NCBI RefSeq assembly: GCF_024662015.1
Contig: NZ_CP102480.1
Span: forward strand, 1,336,501-1,400,500
DNA length: 64,000 nt
Source of the DNA: Nisaea acidiphila
GTDB lineage: Bacteria > Pseudomonadota > Alphaproteobacteria > Thalassobaculales > Thalassobaculaceae
Direction: 5' to 3'
Below, in pieces: positions 56,210 to 64,000 of this stretch (positions are counted from its first letter, which is position 1; each line of letters opens with the position of its first letter). The position numbers were made by a program, and so were the translations under genes. Under the pieces are notes generated by a model. The model was not told the origin of the DNA and searched no databases. It was given only the letters and a program-made list of their open reading frames with translations.

Positions 56210-58606
56210 TTATCCGCGGATCCGGCCGCCAGTCGCTTTCTCAACCTGGGCGACGATCTTCTGGCCGACGGTCTCGATCTGCTCGTCCGTCAAGGTCGCA
56301 TCGACCGGCTGCAGGGTCACCTGGATGGCGAGCGACTTCTCGCTCTCGCCAAGGCCCTTGCCCTGATACTCGTCGAAAAGACGCACGCCGGAGATCAGGG
56401 CCTTGTCGGCCCCGGCCGCGGCGCGGACCAGCTTCTCAGCCGGAATGTCCTTTTCCACCACGAACGCGAAGTCGCGGGTCAGCGGCTGGAAGGGAGAGAG
56501 CTTCAGGAAGCTCTTGGCCGAGCCCTTCGACTTGGGCGTCGGCACCTTCTCGAGGAAGATCTCGAAGGCCACCGCCGGCCCCCTCACGTCCATCTCCTTC
56601 AGCACCTTCGGATGCAGCTCGCCAAACCAGGCCAGCACGTTCGGACCGAGACGGAGCGCGCCGGAGCGGCCCGGATGGTACCAGGCAGGGGCATCAGTCG
56701 AGACCTGCAGGTTGCCCGCCGGAGCATCGAGCGCCTCCAGCAGTGACACCACATCGGCCTTGGCGTCGAAGACGTCGACGGCACGCGTGGAACCCGCCCA
56801 GTCCTTCGGACCGGTGCGCCCGACGCGGATGCCCGCGATCACCTTGGACTGGCCTTTCGGGGTCGCATCCGCATATTGCGGCCCGACCTCGAACATGGCC
56901 GCGTCGCTCGCGCCCATGTTCGCGTTCCGTGCCGCGGAAGCGAGCAGGTTCGGCAGAATCGACGGACGCATCACGTCGAGCTCGCTGGAGATCGGGTTGA
57001 CCAGCGTCAGCTCCGCCGCGCCGCCGCCGAAGAGTTCGGCCTCGCCGCGCGAGAGGAAGGAGAAGGTCACCGCCTCCAGCATGCCGCGGGCGGACAGCAC
57101 GCGCTTCGCGCGGCCCTCGCGGATCTGCTCCTTGGAGAGCGCCGGCTCCGGCACCACATGGCCGGTCTCCATGGAAACCACCGGGATCTCGTCATAGCCG
57201 TTTATCCGCAGGACCTCCTCGACGAGACAGGCCTCGCCCTCGACGTCGCGGCGCCACGGCGGCACCACGGCGCTGAGCGCCTCGCCGCTGCCGGAAACCT
57301 CGAAGCCGAGATCGGTCAGGATCCGCATCGCCTTCTCTTCCGGAACGTCGATGCCACCGAGCGAGCGGATGCGGGAATGACGCAGCGTGATGGTGCGCTT
57401 CCAGTCCTCCTCCTGGCCGTGGACGACCAGCTCGCTCATCTCGCCGCCGCAGATCTCCTGCACCAGCTTCGAGGCGAGATGCACGCCCCAGGTCGGGCCG
57501 GTCGGATCGAGGCCGCGCTCGAAGCGGTAGCGGGCATCGCTCAGCACATTGAGCTTGCGCCCGGTCATGGCGACCGAGATCGGGTCGAAGATCGCGACCT
57601 CGAGATACATGTTCACCGTCTCGTCGGTGCAACCGGTGCGCTCGCCGCCCATGATCCCGGCCATGTCGTCGATGCCGTGCTCGTCTCCAAGTACCAGCAT
57701 GCCGTCCTCGAAGGTATAGGTCTTCTCGTTCAGCGCCTCGTAGCTCTCGCCTTCCTTGGCGAGACGGATACGGATCGCGCCGCCGGAGACCTTGTCCGCG
57801 TCATAGGCATGCAGCGGGCGGCCGACATCCATCATCATGTAGTTGGTGATGTCGACGAGACCGGAGATCGGGCGGAGGCCCACAGCGGTCAGCCGGTCCT
57901 GCATCCATTTCGGGCTGGGGCCGTTCTTCACGCCCTTGAAGTAGCGGCCGACCACGTAGGGGACCAGCGACGGCTCCGGCACGTCGACGTCCCACTTGAT
58001 CGGGCTCTCGAACGTGCCTTTGACCTCCGGGATATCCAGCGGCTTCAGCTTGCCGAGACCGGCCGCGGCGAGATCGCGGGCGATGCCGCGGACACCGAGG
58101 CAGTCCGCCCGGTCCGGGGTGATGGCGATGTCGATCACCGGATCGTCCAGCCCGGCATAGTCCGCGAAGGAGGCCCCGACCGGCGCGTCCTCCGGCAGGT
58201 CGATGATGCCGTCATGATCCTCGGAGAGCCCCATCTCGCGTTCGGAGCAGAGCATGCCGTTGCTCTCCTCGCCGCGGATGACGCCCGGCTTCAGGTCGAC
58301 GCCGGTGCCCGGGATATGGCTGCCGGAGGGGGCGAAAACGCCTTTCATGCCGGTGCGCGCGTTCGGCGCGCCGCAGACCACCTGGATAATCTCCTTGCCG
58401 GTATCGACCTTGCAGACACGCAGCCGGTCGGCGTTCGGGTGCTGCACCGCCTCGACCACATGGGCGATGGTGAAGGGCTTCAGCTTCTCCGCCGGATTGA
58501 TCAGTTCCTCGACCTCGAGGCCGAGCATCGGCAGGGCGTCGCAGATCTCCTCGAGGCTGGCCTCGGTCTCGAGATGCTCTTTCAGCCAGGACAGCGTGAA
58601 TTTCAT
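56210..58606 (-). CDS. pheT: phenylalanyl-tRNA synthetase beta chain
   Basis: The 798-residue protein is PheT, whose length fits bacterial members. The N-terminal tRNA-binding OB fold is at about 40-150, the B3/B4 editing domain follows, and the B5 domain and ferredoxin-fold anticodon-binding domain are at the C-terminus ([25 protein letters not shown]). The start ATGA overlaps the pheS stop (58603-58606), so the two are translationally coupled. Together they form the alpha2-beta2 enzyme that charges tRNA-Phe. Confidence 0.97.
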   Translation of the reverse strand: MKFTLSWLKEHLETEASLEEICDALPMLGLEVEELINPAEKLKPFTIAHVVEAVQHPNADRLRVCKVDTGKEIIQVVCGAPNARTGMKGVFAPSGSHIPGTGVDLKPGVIRGEESNGMLCSEREMGLSEDHDGIIDLPEDAPVGASFADYAGLDDPVIDIAITPDRADCLGVRGIARDLAAAGLGKLKPLDIPEVKGTFESPIKWDVDVPEPSLVPYVVGRYFKGVKNGPSPKWMQDRLTAVGLRPISGLVDITNYMMMDVGRPLHAYDADKVSGGAIRIRLAKEGESYEALNEKTYTFEDGMLVLGDEHGIDDMAGIMGGERTGCTDETVNMYLEVAIFDPISVAMTGRKLNVLSDARYRFERGLDPTGPTWGVHLASKLVQEICGGEMSELVVHGQEEDWKRTITLRHSRIRSLGGIDVPEEKAMRILTDLGFEVSGSGEALSAVVPPWRRDVEGEACLVEEVLRINGYDEIPVVSMETGHVVPEPALSKEQIREGRAKRVLSARGMLEAVTFSFLSRGEAELFGGGAAELTLVNPISSELDVMRPSILPNLLASAARNANMGASDAAMFEVGPQYADATPKGQSKVIAGIRVGRTGPKDWAGSTRAVDVFDAKADVVSLLEALDAPAGNLQVSTDAPAWYHPGRSGALRLGPNVLAWFGELHPKVLKEMDVRGPAVAFEIFLEKVPTPKSKGSAKSFLKLSPFQPLTRDFAFVVEKDIPAEKLVRAAAGADKALISGVRLFDEYQGKGLGESEKSLAIQVTLQPVDATLTDEQIETVGQKIVAQVEKATGGRIRG

Positions 58607-59679
58607 CGGTTGAGGCCTCCGGCCAGAGACGGGACATCGAAAGGCATGAAGCCGTAATGCTTCAGCCAGCGCATATCGCTGTCATAGAAGGGACGCAGGT
58701 CCGGAATGCCGTATTTCAGCATGGCGATGCGCTCGATCCCCATACCGAAGGCGAAGCCCTGATACTCGTCCGGGTCGATGCCGCAATATTGCAGGACTTT
58801 CGGATGCACCATGCCGCAGCCGAGGATCTCCAGCCAGTCGTCGCCGGCGCCGATCTTGAACTCGCCGCCCTTGCGGGTGCAGCCGATATCGACCTCGGCC
58901 GAGGGCTCGGTGAAGGGGAAATAGGACGGGCGGAAGCGCACCGGCAGATCGTCGACGCCGAAGAAGGCGCGGCAGAAATCGATCAGGCAGCCCTTCAGGT
59001 GGCCCATATGGGTCGCCTTGTCGATCACCAGCCCCTCGACCTGATGGAACATCGGCGAGTGCGTCGCGTCATGGTCGGAGCGGAAGGTGCGGCCCGGGCA
59101 GATCACGCGGATCGGCGGGGTCTTGCTCTCCATGGTGCGGATCTGCACCGGCGAGGTATGGGTGCGCAGCACGCGCGGCGTCCCGCTCTCGTCCGGCGGC
59201 AGATAGAAGGTGTCGTGCTCCTGCCTCGCCGGATGCTCCGGCGGGATGTTGAGCGCGGTGAAGTTGTAGTAGTCGCTCTCGATATGCGGACCTTCCGCGA
59301 CGGAGAAACCCATCTCGGCGAAGATCGCGACCAGTTCCTCGGTGGTCTGGGTCAGCGGATGCACGCGCCCCGCCTCTTCCGGACGCGGCGGCAGCGAGAC
59401 GTCGATCCGCTCGGCAGCCAGCCGCGCGTTCAGCTCGGCATCCTCGAAGGCGGTCTTGCGGGCCTCGATCGCGCCCTGGATCTCGTCCTTCAGGCGGTTC
59501 AGCGCCTGGCCGGTTTCCTTGCGCTGCTCGGGATCCAGCCCGCCGAGCTGTTTCATCAGCCCGGTGATGCGGCCCTTCTTGCCGAGCGCGCTGACCCGAA
59601 GCTCCTCAAGCTGCGCGAGATCGCCCGCCGCCTCAACGGCTCCGGCGAGTTCCGCTCTCAGTGTTTCGACGTCCTGCAT
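58603..59679 (-). CDS. pheS: phenylalanyl-tRNA synthetase alpha chain
   Basis: The 358-residue protein is PheS, with an N-terminal coiled coil (1-85) and the class II aminoacylation domain. Visible class II motifs are [51 protein letters not shown] and [17 protein letters not shown] (motif 3, Gly-x-Gly-x-x-Arg). It forms the catalytic subunit with PheT. AAGAGGATC precedes ATG 59679. A strong hairpin 60-90 bases upstream, after rplT, may act as an attenuator. Confidence 0.97.
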   Translation of the reverse strand: MQDVETLRAELAGAVEAAGDLAQLEELRVSALGKKGRITGLMKQLGGLDPEQRKETGQALNRLKDEIQGAIEARKTAFEDAELNARLAAERIDVSLPPRPEEAGRVHPLTQTTEELVAIFAEMGFSVAEGPHIESDYYNFTALNIPPEHPARQEHDTFYLPPDESGTPRVLRTHTSPVQIRTMESKTPPIRVICPGRTFRSDHDATHSPMFHQVEGLVIDKATHMGHLKGCLIDFCRAFFGVDDLPVRFRPSYFPFTEPSAEVDIGCTRKGGEFKIGAGDDWLEILGCGMVHPKVLQYCGIDPDEYQGFAFGMGIERIAMLKYGIPDLRPFYDSDMRWLKHYGFMPFDVPSLAGGLNR

Positions 59680-59737
59680 GATCCTCTTTTCACCTCGCTT
59701 GGGAGACTGCTCCGATCCGGCGCGGGTTCCTTAAAGC

Positions 59738-59769
59738 AAAAGGGGCCCGGCTAAGGCCAGACCCCTTTT
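59738..59769 (-). terminator. attenuator-like terminator between rplT and pheS
   Basis: On the minus strand AAAAGGGG and the following bases form a 14-bp stem, loop CTTA, and CCCCTTTT; T-runs continue afterwards (TTTTGCTTT). The hairpin is in the 137-base leader of pheS. A pheST leader with intrinsic attenuator is known in enteric bacteria, where a Phe-rich peptide controls it; I could not find a Phe-rich peptide here, so simple termination or protein-mediated control is possible. Confidence 0.7.
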
Positions 59770-59816
59770 CAACTCTTTTACCGATAGGCGGGCCGGAAGG
59801 TCCGGCATGCCCCGTA

Positions 59817-60182
59817 TTAGTCGGCTTTTCCGAGCGCGGCCTGGGCTTGATCGACCAGGCTTTTAAACGCCGCCGGCTCGTGGATCGCGAGATCCGAGAG
59901 CACCTTGCGGTCGAGCTCGATGCCAGCCTTCTTCAGACCGTTCATGAACTTGGAATAGGTCAGGCCATGAGCGCGGACACCGGCGTTGATGCGCTGGATC
60001 CAGAGCGCGCGGAAATCGCGCTTGCGGACCCGGCGGTCGCGGTAGGCGTACTGAGCCGCCTTCTCCATCGCCTGCACGGCGACGCGGAAGACATTCTTCC
60101 GTCGGCCGTAATAGCCTTTGGTCTTGTCCGTAACCTTCTTGTGGCGGGCGTGAGCCGTGACGCCCCGTTTTACACGTGCCAT
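59817..60182 (-). CDS. rplT: 50S ribosomal protein L20
   Basis: The 121-residue product starts [17 protein letters not shown] and has [21 protein letters not shown] and [20 protein letters not shown], which identify L20, an assembly protein that also represses its operon in other bacteria. It lies 15 bases after rpmI and before the attenuator-like hairpin and pheS. Confidence 0.97.
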   Translation of the reverse strand: MARVKRGVTAHARHKKVTDKTKGYYGRRKNVFRVAVQAMEKAAQYAYRDRRVRKRDFRALWIQRINAGVRAHGLTYSKFMNGLKKAGIELDRKVLSDLAIHEPAAFKSLVDQAQAALGKAD

Positions 60183-60197
60183 CTCTGCTGCCCTCTC

Positions 60198-60395
60198 TTA
60201 AGCGTACGGAAGGAACTGTTTGACGATGCGTGCATCGGCGTCGGAGAGGATCATCGTCCCCCGGGCCTTGCGCTTCATCTTCTGGGTCTTGCTGGACAGC
60301 TGGTGGCGCTTGTAGGCAACGTTGCCGCGCACCTTGCCGCTGCCGGTGAGCCGGAACCGCTTCTTGGCGCCGCTCTTGGTCTTCATCTTGGGCAT
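60198..60395 (-). CDS. rpmI: 50S ribosomal protein L35
   Basis: The 65-residue product MPKMKTKSGAKKRFRLTGSG...FLPYA is L35. The longer frame that starts at 60638 is a readthrough of the upstream MFS/leader region; the ATG at 60395 gives the standard length. It is the first gene of rpmI-rplT-pheS-pheT. A good promoter is 97-125 bases upstream. Confidence 0.97.
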   Translation of the reverse strand: MPKMKTKSGAKKRFRLTGSGKVRGNVAYKRHQLSSKTQKMKRKARGTMILSDADARIVKQFLPYA

Positions 60396-60491
60396 TTCGA
60401 TCTCCGTTTTTGGCGGTTTCTCTCTGCCGGCCAGGCATGCCCTACAAGCCATGACGCGGCGCTGCCCCGCGCATACGCGTGGGGAGGCGGG

Positions 60492-60520
60492 TTTATACAG
60501 AGCGGGGACGGGAGAATCAA
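60492..60520 (-). promoter_or_regulatory. sigma-70-type promoter of the rpmI-rplT-pheST operon
   Basis: On the minus strand TTGATT (-35) is followed by exactly 17 bases and TATAAA (-10). The -10 lies 97 bases before the rpmI start, leaving a leader that could fold and bind L20, as known in other bacteria. This is the best promoter match I found in the window. Confidence 0.8.
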
Positions 60521-60546
60521 GCGATCTCTGACATACAGGCCGAGGG

Positions 60547-61725
60547 TCAGTACCGGACGCGAACCGCGAGCGTGAGCAGAAAGGAAATCGTCGCACAAGC
60601 TGCGATGACGGCGGCCATCGGAACCACGGTGCCGTCAAAGACCGGGCCGGTGAGCACGATCATAAGCCCTCCGGTGAACATCTGAAGGGTCCCGCCGAAA
60701 GAGGATGCGAGCCCGGCATTGCAGCCATGCTCGTCAAGTGCCATGACAAGCGTGGTCGGATAGACCAGGCCGAACCCGGCGAAAGCAAACAGCATCAGGG
60801 CGGCAACCAGGTACAGCGGCGCCTCAGTCGCGAGCGTGACGGCAAGAAGCGACAGCGCGGAGGCGGCGAAGATCCCGGTGCCGCCGCGGATCACGCGGCC
60901 CAGCGGAAAACGTTCCGCCAGCAGTCCGGCGACCTGCGAGGCGCCGATGAAGCCGATCGCATTGACGGCGAAAGCCAGGGCGAACTCCGTCGGGCCGAGA
61001 CCGTACTGGCCGCGATAGACGAAGGCGGCGGAGGCGATGAAGACGAAGAAAGCCGAAATGCCGAACGCGCCGATGAAGGTGTAGGCGAGGAAGTTCCGGT
61101 CCTGGAGCAGTTCGCGAACTCCGCGCGCCAGCACGCGCAGGTCGAGCGGCACGCGCATGTCCCGTCGCAGCGTCTCGGGAAGGCCGAGCATGGTGATGGC
61201 AAGACTGAGGACGGTTGCGGCGGAAATGATCCAGAAGATCGCGCGCCAGCCCGCCGCGGCCACGACGATGCTGCCCGCGAGCGGCGCAAGCATCGGCGAA
61301 ACGGAAATGACCAGCATGATCAGCGCCATCAGCTTGGTCGCCGCGGCGCCGGTATAGAGATCTCGGATGATCGCCCTCGGCAGAACCATAAGGGCCGCGC
61401 CTCCGAGTCCCTGCACGAAGCGCCAGGCAACCAGCTCCAGCGACGACCCGGAGAGCGCCGCTCCCGCCGACCCGAGCAGGAATACCGCAAGTCCGACGAG
61501 CGTCGGGATCTTGCGCCCGGCCTGATCGGCCCAGGGCCCATAGATCATCTGCGCCACGCCGAAGGCGATGAAATAGGCGGTGATCGTTGCCTGTATCTCC
61601 GCCTCGCCGACACCGAAATCGGCCGCGATCTCGGGCATGGCCGGCAGATACATGTCGATTGCGAACGGCGCCACCAGAGACAGCAGTCCGAGCACAAGGG
61701 CGGAGCGCCAGAGGCCCTGCGTCAT
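60547..61725 (-). CDS. Bcr/CflA-type MFS drug transporter
   Basis: The 392-residue protein has twelve hydrophobic segments and the Bcr/CflA markers: FAIDMYLPAMPEIAADFGV near the N-terminus, YGPWADQAGRKIPTLVGLAVF (motif A), and FVQGLGGAALMVLPRAIIRDLY. It would export small drug-like molecules by proton antiport. It lies upstream of rpmI in the same direction but the promoter at 60492 separates them. Confidence 0.9.
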   Translation of the reverse strand: MTQGLWRSALVLGLLSLVAPFAIDMYLPAMPEIAADFGVGEAEIQATITAYFIAFGVAQMIYGPWADQAGRKIPTLVGLAVFLLGSAGAALSGSSLELVAWRFVQGLGGAALMVLPRAIIRDLYTGAAATKLMALIMLVISVSPMLAPLAGSIVVAAAGWRAIFWIISAATVLSLAITMLGLPETLRRDMRVPLDLRVLARGVRELLQDRNFLAYTFIGAFGISAFFVFIASAAFVYRGQYGLGPTEFALAFAVNAIGFIGASQVAGLLAERFPLGRVIRGGTGIFAASALSLLAVTLATEAPLYLVAALMLFAFAGFGLVYPTTLVMALDEHGCNAGLASSFGGTLQMFTGGLMIVLTGPVFDGTVVPMAAVIAACATISFLLTLAVRVRY

Positions 61726-61884
61726 TTCATTATTCCAGGATCAGAAGAATGCGTACCGCGGCAACCGGCCGCGAAGGCGCGCATCTATACATAATTAAAT
61801 GAGGTGTATCGACCGCTTTCTCGGCGGGACCGGCGCACGGCTGGAAAAATGCCGCTGGTTGCAAGCGGCCCGGACGGTCTGGTC

Positions 61885-62406
61885 CTAGCGGTCCTCGGTC
61901 CCGTTTGCCGCCAGCCGCAACTCCCGCAACGTGCCGGTCAGCTCGACCATTCGATTGGAGACGACCACCTGCTTCCTGTCCCCGGCCGCGACGGGACAGA
62001 TGACACGCTCCCAGTCGCAGGGCGCACGGGAATGAACGTAGGGATTGCGGCAGAGCAGTATCGATGACCTCTCCACCGCCTCCAGATACTGCGAGCGCAG
62101 GAACGGACCGACATCCTCCCCGAGATCCGAGACCCATTTGCCGGTCATGTCGAAACCGGTGCGGCTCGCGATCTCGCTGCCGTACAGGCGGTAGCGGAAG
62201 TCCTCCCGGTCCGGATCGAGTTCGAGGATCATGATATTCCCGACCCAGTCACGCAGTTTCTCGATCGAAAAATCGTCCCGCGCGGCCGGCTCGCCTGGCG
62301 TTTTCACCTTGAGACAATAGTCGAGAAAGGAGACCGAGCCTTCGTGATCCGGCCGCTTTTCATCGGTTTCCGGAAACCAAACGGAGAATTCGCTCGGATC
62401 GATCAA
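61885..62406 (-). CDS. PAS_5-type PAS domain protein
   Basis: The 173-residue product is similar to the PAS_5 family of Rhodospirillales and relatives, with [63 protein letters not shown] (about 50-110) as the PAS core. No output domain follows. It may sense a small ligand or redox state, but its role is unknown. It is divergent from lysS. Confidence 0.8.
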   Translation of the reverse strand: MIDPSEFSVWFPETDEKRPDHEGSVSFLDYCLKVKTPGEPAARDDFSIEKLRDWVGNIMILELDPDREDFRYRLYGSEIASRTGFDMTGKWVSDLGEDVGPFLRSQYLEAVERSSILLCRNPYVHSRAPCDWERVICPVAAGDRKQVVVSNRMVELTGTLRELRLAANGTEDR

Positions 62407-62593
62407 GGGCGCGCCTCCCAGTTTTTCTGCGCTCCGGCCTTCTCAAGTCAAAGATTGCTTGCATCGGCGTTTTCCGGAAAGAAAATTAGCGGGCCACGCG
62501 CGCGGGCCCGCCGAGCACAGCGCGGGATCGTTGACCTCCGCCCCGCCGCGCCCTAGCTTCCGCCGCACAAATCGTAACCGAAGGACAAGATCC

Positions 62594-64000
62594 ATGACCT
62601 CCCTGATCCCCGTCGAGATCGCCGAGAACGCCCGCGCCTGGCCGTTCGAGGAAGCGCGGAAAATCGTCGCGCGGCTCGGGGGCGAGAAACCGGAGAAAGG
62701 TCACGTGATTCTGGAGACCGGCTACGGCCCCTCCGGCCTGCCGCATATCGGTACTTTCGGGGAAGTGTTCCGCACCACCATGGTGCGCCGCGCCTTCGAG
62801 CAGCTCGTGCCGGACGTGCCGACCAAGCTGATCGCCTTTTCGGACGATATGGACGGTTTCCGCAAGGTGCCGACCAACCTGCCGAACCAGGAGATGCTGG
62901 CCCAGTATCTCAACAAGCCGCTGACCCAGGTGCCGGACCCGTTCGGCACGCATGAGAGCTTCGGCGCACATAACAACGCGCGGCTGCAATCCTTCCTCGA
63001 CAGCTTCGGTTTCGAATACGAATTCATGTCCTCGACCGAGTGCTACAAGAGCGGCATGTTCGACAAGGCGCTGCTGGAGACCCTGCAGCGCTATGAAGAG
63101 ATCATGGCCATCATGCTGCCCACCCTCGGGGCCGAGCGGCAGGCGACCTACTCGCCGTTCCTGCCGGTATGTCCGACCAGTGGCAACGTCCTCCAGGTAC
63201 TGATCGTCGAGCGCAACACCGATGCCGGAACCGTGGTCTACGAGGATCCGGAGAGCGGCACCAAGGTCGAGGTGCCGGTCACCGGCGGGCATTGCAAGCT
63301 GCAATGGAAATGCGACTGGGCGATGCGCTGGCACGCGCTCGGCGTCGACTACGAGATGTCCGGCAAGGACCTGATCGACAGCGTCAAGCAAAGCTCGAAG
63401 ATCTGCCGGACGCTCGGCTCCCGGCCGCCGGAAGGCTTCAATTACGAGCTCTTCCTGGACGAGAACGGCGAGAAGATCTCCAAGTCCAAGGGCAACGGCC
63501 TCTCGGTCGAGGAATGGCTGCGCTACGGCTCGCCGGAGAGTCTCTCGCTCTTCATGTTCCAGCAGCCGAAACGCGCGAAAAGGCTCTATTTCGACGTCAT
63601 TCCGAAGAACACGGACGAGTATTTCCAGTTCCTCGACAAGCTCGCCGAGGAGAGCGACGACGCGAAGAGGGTTGAGAACCCGGCCTGGCACATCACGCAG
63701 GGCAAGGGCCGCGGCAATGCCGAGCGGGTGCCGCTCAGCTTCGGCCTGCTGCTGAACCTCGCCAGCGTCTGCCATGCCGAGGACAAGTCGGTGCTCTGGG
63801 GCTTCATCGAGCGCTATGCGCCGGGCGCGACGCCGGAGAGCCATCCGACGCTCGACAAGTTGGCGGGCTACGCGGTGAACTACTATCAGGACTTCGCCCG
63901 CCCGGCGAAGCAGTACCGCGCGCCCTCAGATCTCGAACGCGCCGCCTTCCAGGACCTCGTTTCCGAGCTGAAAGCATTGCCGGCCGACGCGGACGCCGAA
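62594..64000 (+). CDS. lysS: class I lysyl-tRNA synthetase, C-terminus cut by window edge
   Basis: The open frame runs 469 codons to the window edge without a stop. It is a class I LysRS, the archaeal/alphaproteobacterial type, not the class II enzyme of most bacteria. The class I HIGH-like signature is [13 protein letters not shown] (45-57; PHIG at 50-53) and the KMSKS-like motif is [11 protein letters not shown] at about 293-303. It charges tRNA-Lys. The AAGGAC upstream of ATG 62594 is a reasonable ribosome-binding site. A gene symbol of lysK is also used for this class. Confidence 0.97.
   Translation, partial: MTSLIPVEIAENARAWPFEEARKIVARLGGEKPEKGHVILETGYGPSGLPHIGTFGEVFRTTMVRRAFEQLVPDVPTKLIAFSDDMDGFRKVPTNLPNQEMLAQYLNKPLTQVPDPFGTHESFGAHNNARLQSFLDSFGFEYEFMSSTECYKSGMFDKALLETLQRYEEIMAIMLPTLGAERQATYSPFLPVCPTSGNVLQVLIVERNTDAGTVVYEDPESGTKVEVPVTGGHCKLQWKCDWAMRWHALGVDYEMSGKDLIDSVKQSSKICRTLGSRPPEGFNYELFLDENGEKISKSKGNGLSVEEWLRYGSPESLSLFMFQQPKRAKRLYFDVIPKNTDEYFQFLDKLAEESDDAKRVENPAWHITQGKGRGNAERVPLSFGLLLNLASVCHAEDKSVLWGFIERYAPGATPESHPTLDKLAGYAVNYYQDFARPAKQYRAPSDLERAAFQDLVSELKALPADADAE

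Overview
The window is 64 kb of GC-rich (about 60-65% by eye), densely coded bacterial chromosome. Class I lysyl-tRNA synthetase, an L36 without the zinc-ligand cysteines, glcDEF-type glycolate oxidase, a PAS_5-type protein and Caulobacter/Rhodospirillum-like gene styles point to an alphaproteobacterium, probably in or near Rhodospirillales. The genus is not identifiable from what can be seen here. Both ends cut genes: a GNAT acetyltransferase on the left and lysyl-tRNA synthetase on the right.

Layout. 1-11 kb is metabolic: dihydroorotase-like amidohydrolase, a DUF898/M48 membrane pair, and a minus-strand glycolate oxidase operon (glcD, ppk2, glcE, glcF, TPR protein) with a polyphosphate kinase 2 gene inside it, then rpmJ and a methyltransferase. 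11-15 kb holds a thioesterase-like protein, a ThDP enzyme and a class II aldolase. 14.9-23.1 kb is a plus-strand surface/secretion cluster: a HAD phosphatase, its normally fused partner module joined instead to a GT2 glycosyltransferase, a methyltransferase, a short RTX protein, and a type I secretion ABC transporter plus HlyD adaptor. 23.1-28.2 kb is a second glyoxylate/2-hydroxyacid module (ICL/PEP-mutase-family enzyme, FAD/Fe-S dehydrogenase, serine-glyoxylate-type aminotransferase). 28-32 kb has a dipeptidase, GNAT, TauE/SafE and GST genes; 32-34.4 kb is a 788-residue two-module RTX protein; 35-42 kb has an AraC regulator, TPR protein, alpha/beta hydrolase, GT4 and GT9 glycosyltransferases, a DUF3179 protein and an FkbM methyltransferase.

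42.4-46.2 kb carries thrS, infC (which appears to start at an AUC codon) and hemH. 53.4-55.5 kb holds three tandem paralogues of an unrecognised small helical protein family, separated by very AT-rich spacers. 55.5-61.7 kb carries an ICMT-like membrane methyltransferase, the rpmI-rplT-pheS-pheT operon on the minus strand with a clear promoter and an attenuator-like hairpin, and an MFS transporter. 61.9-64 kb has a PAS_5 protein and lysS.

The most interesting region is 46.2-51.4 kb. Two convergent genes, an unrecognised 930-residue protein and a GT2/PIG-L-deacetylase fusion, are enclosed by an exact 17-bp inverted repeat (GATAACTCAGAATTATC at 46337-46353 and its reverse complement at 50490-50506). 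The repeat has a dif-like form (GATAA, 7 bp, TTATC). The right copy contains the stop codon of an adjacent, apparently intact tyrosine recombinase gene. This looks like a 4.17-kb invertible cassette in which inversion would exchange which of two unrelated genes follows the recombinase and which follows the left flank. The repeat, its positions and the recombinase residues are read directly from the sequence; inversion and switching are inference.
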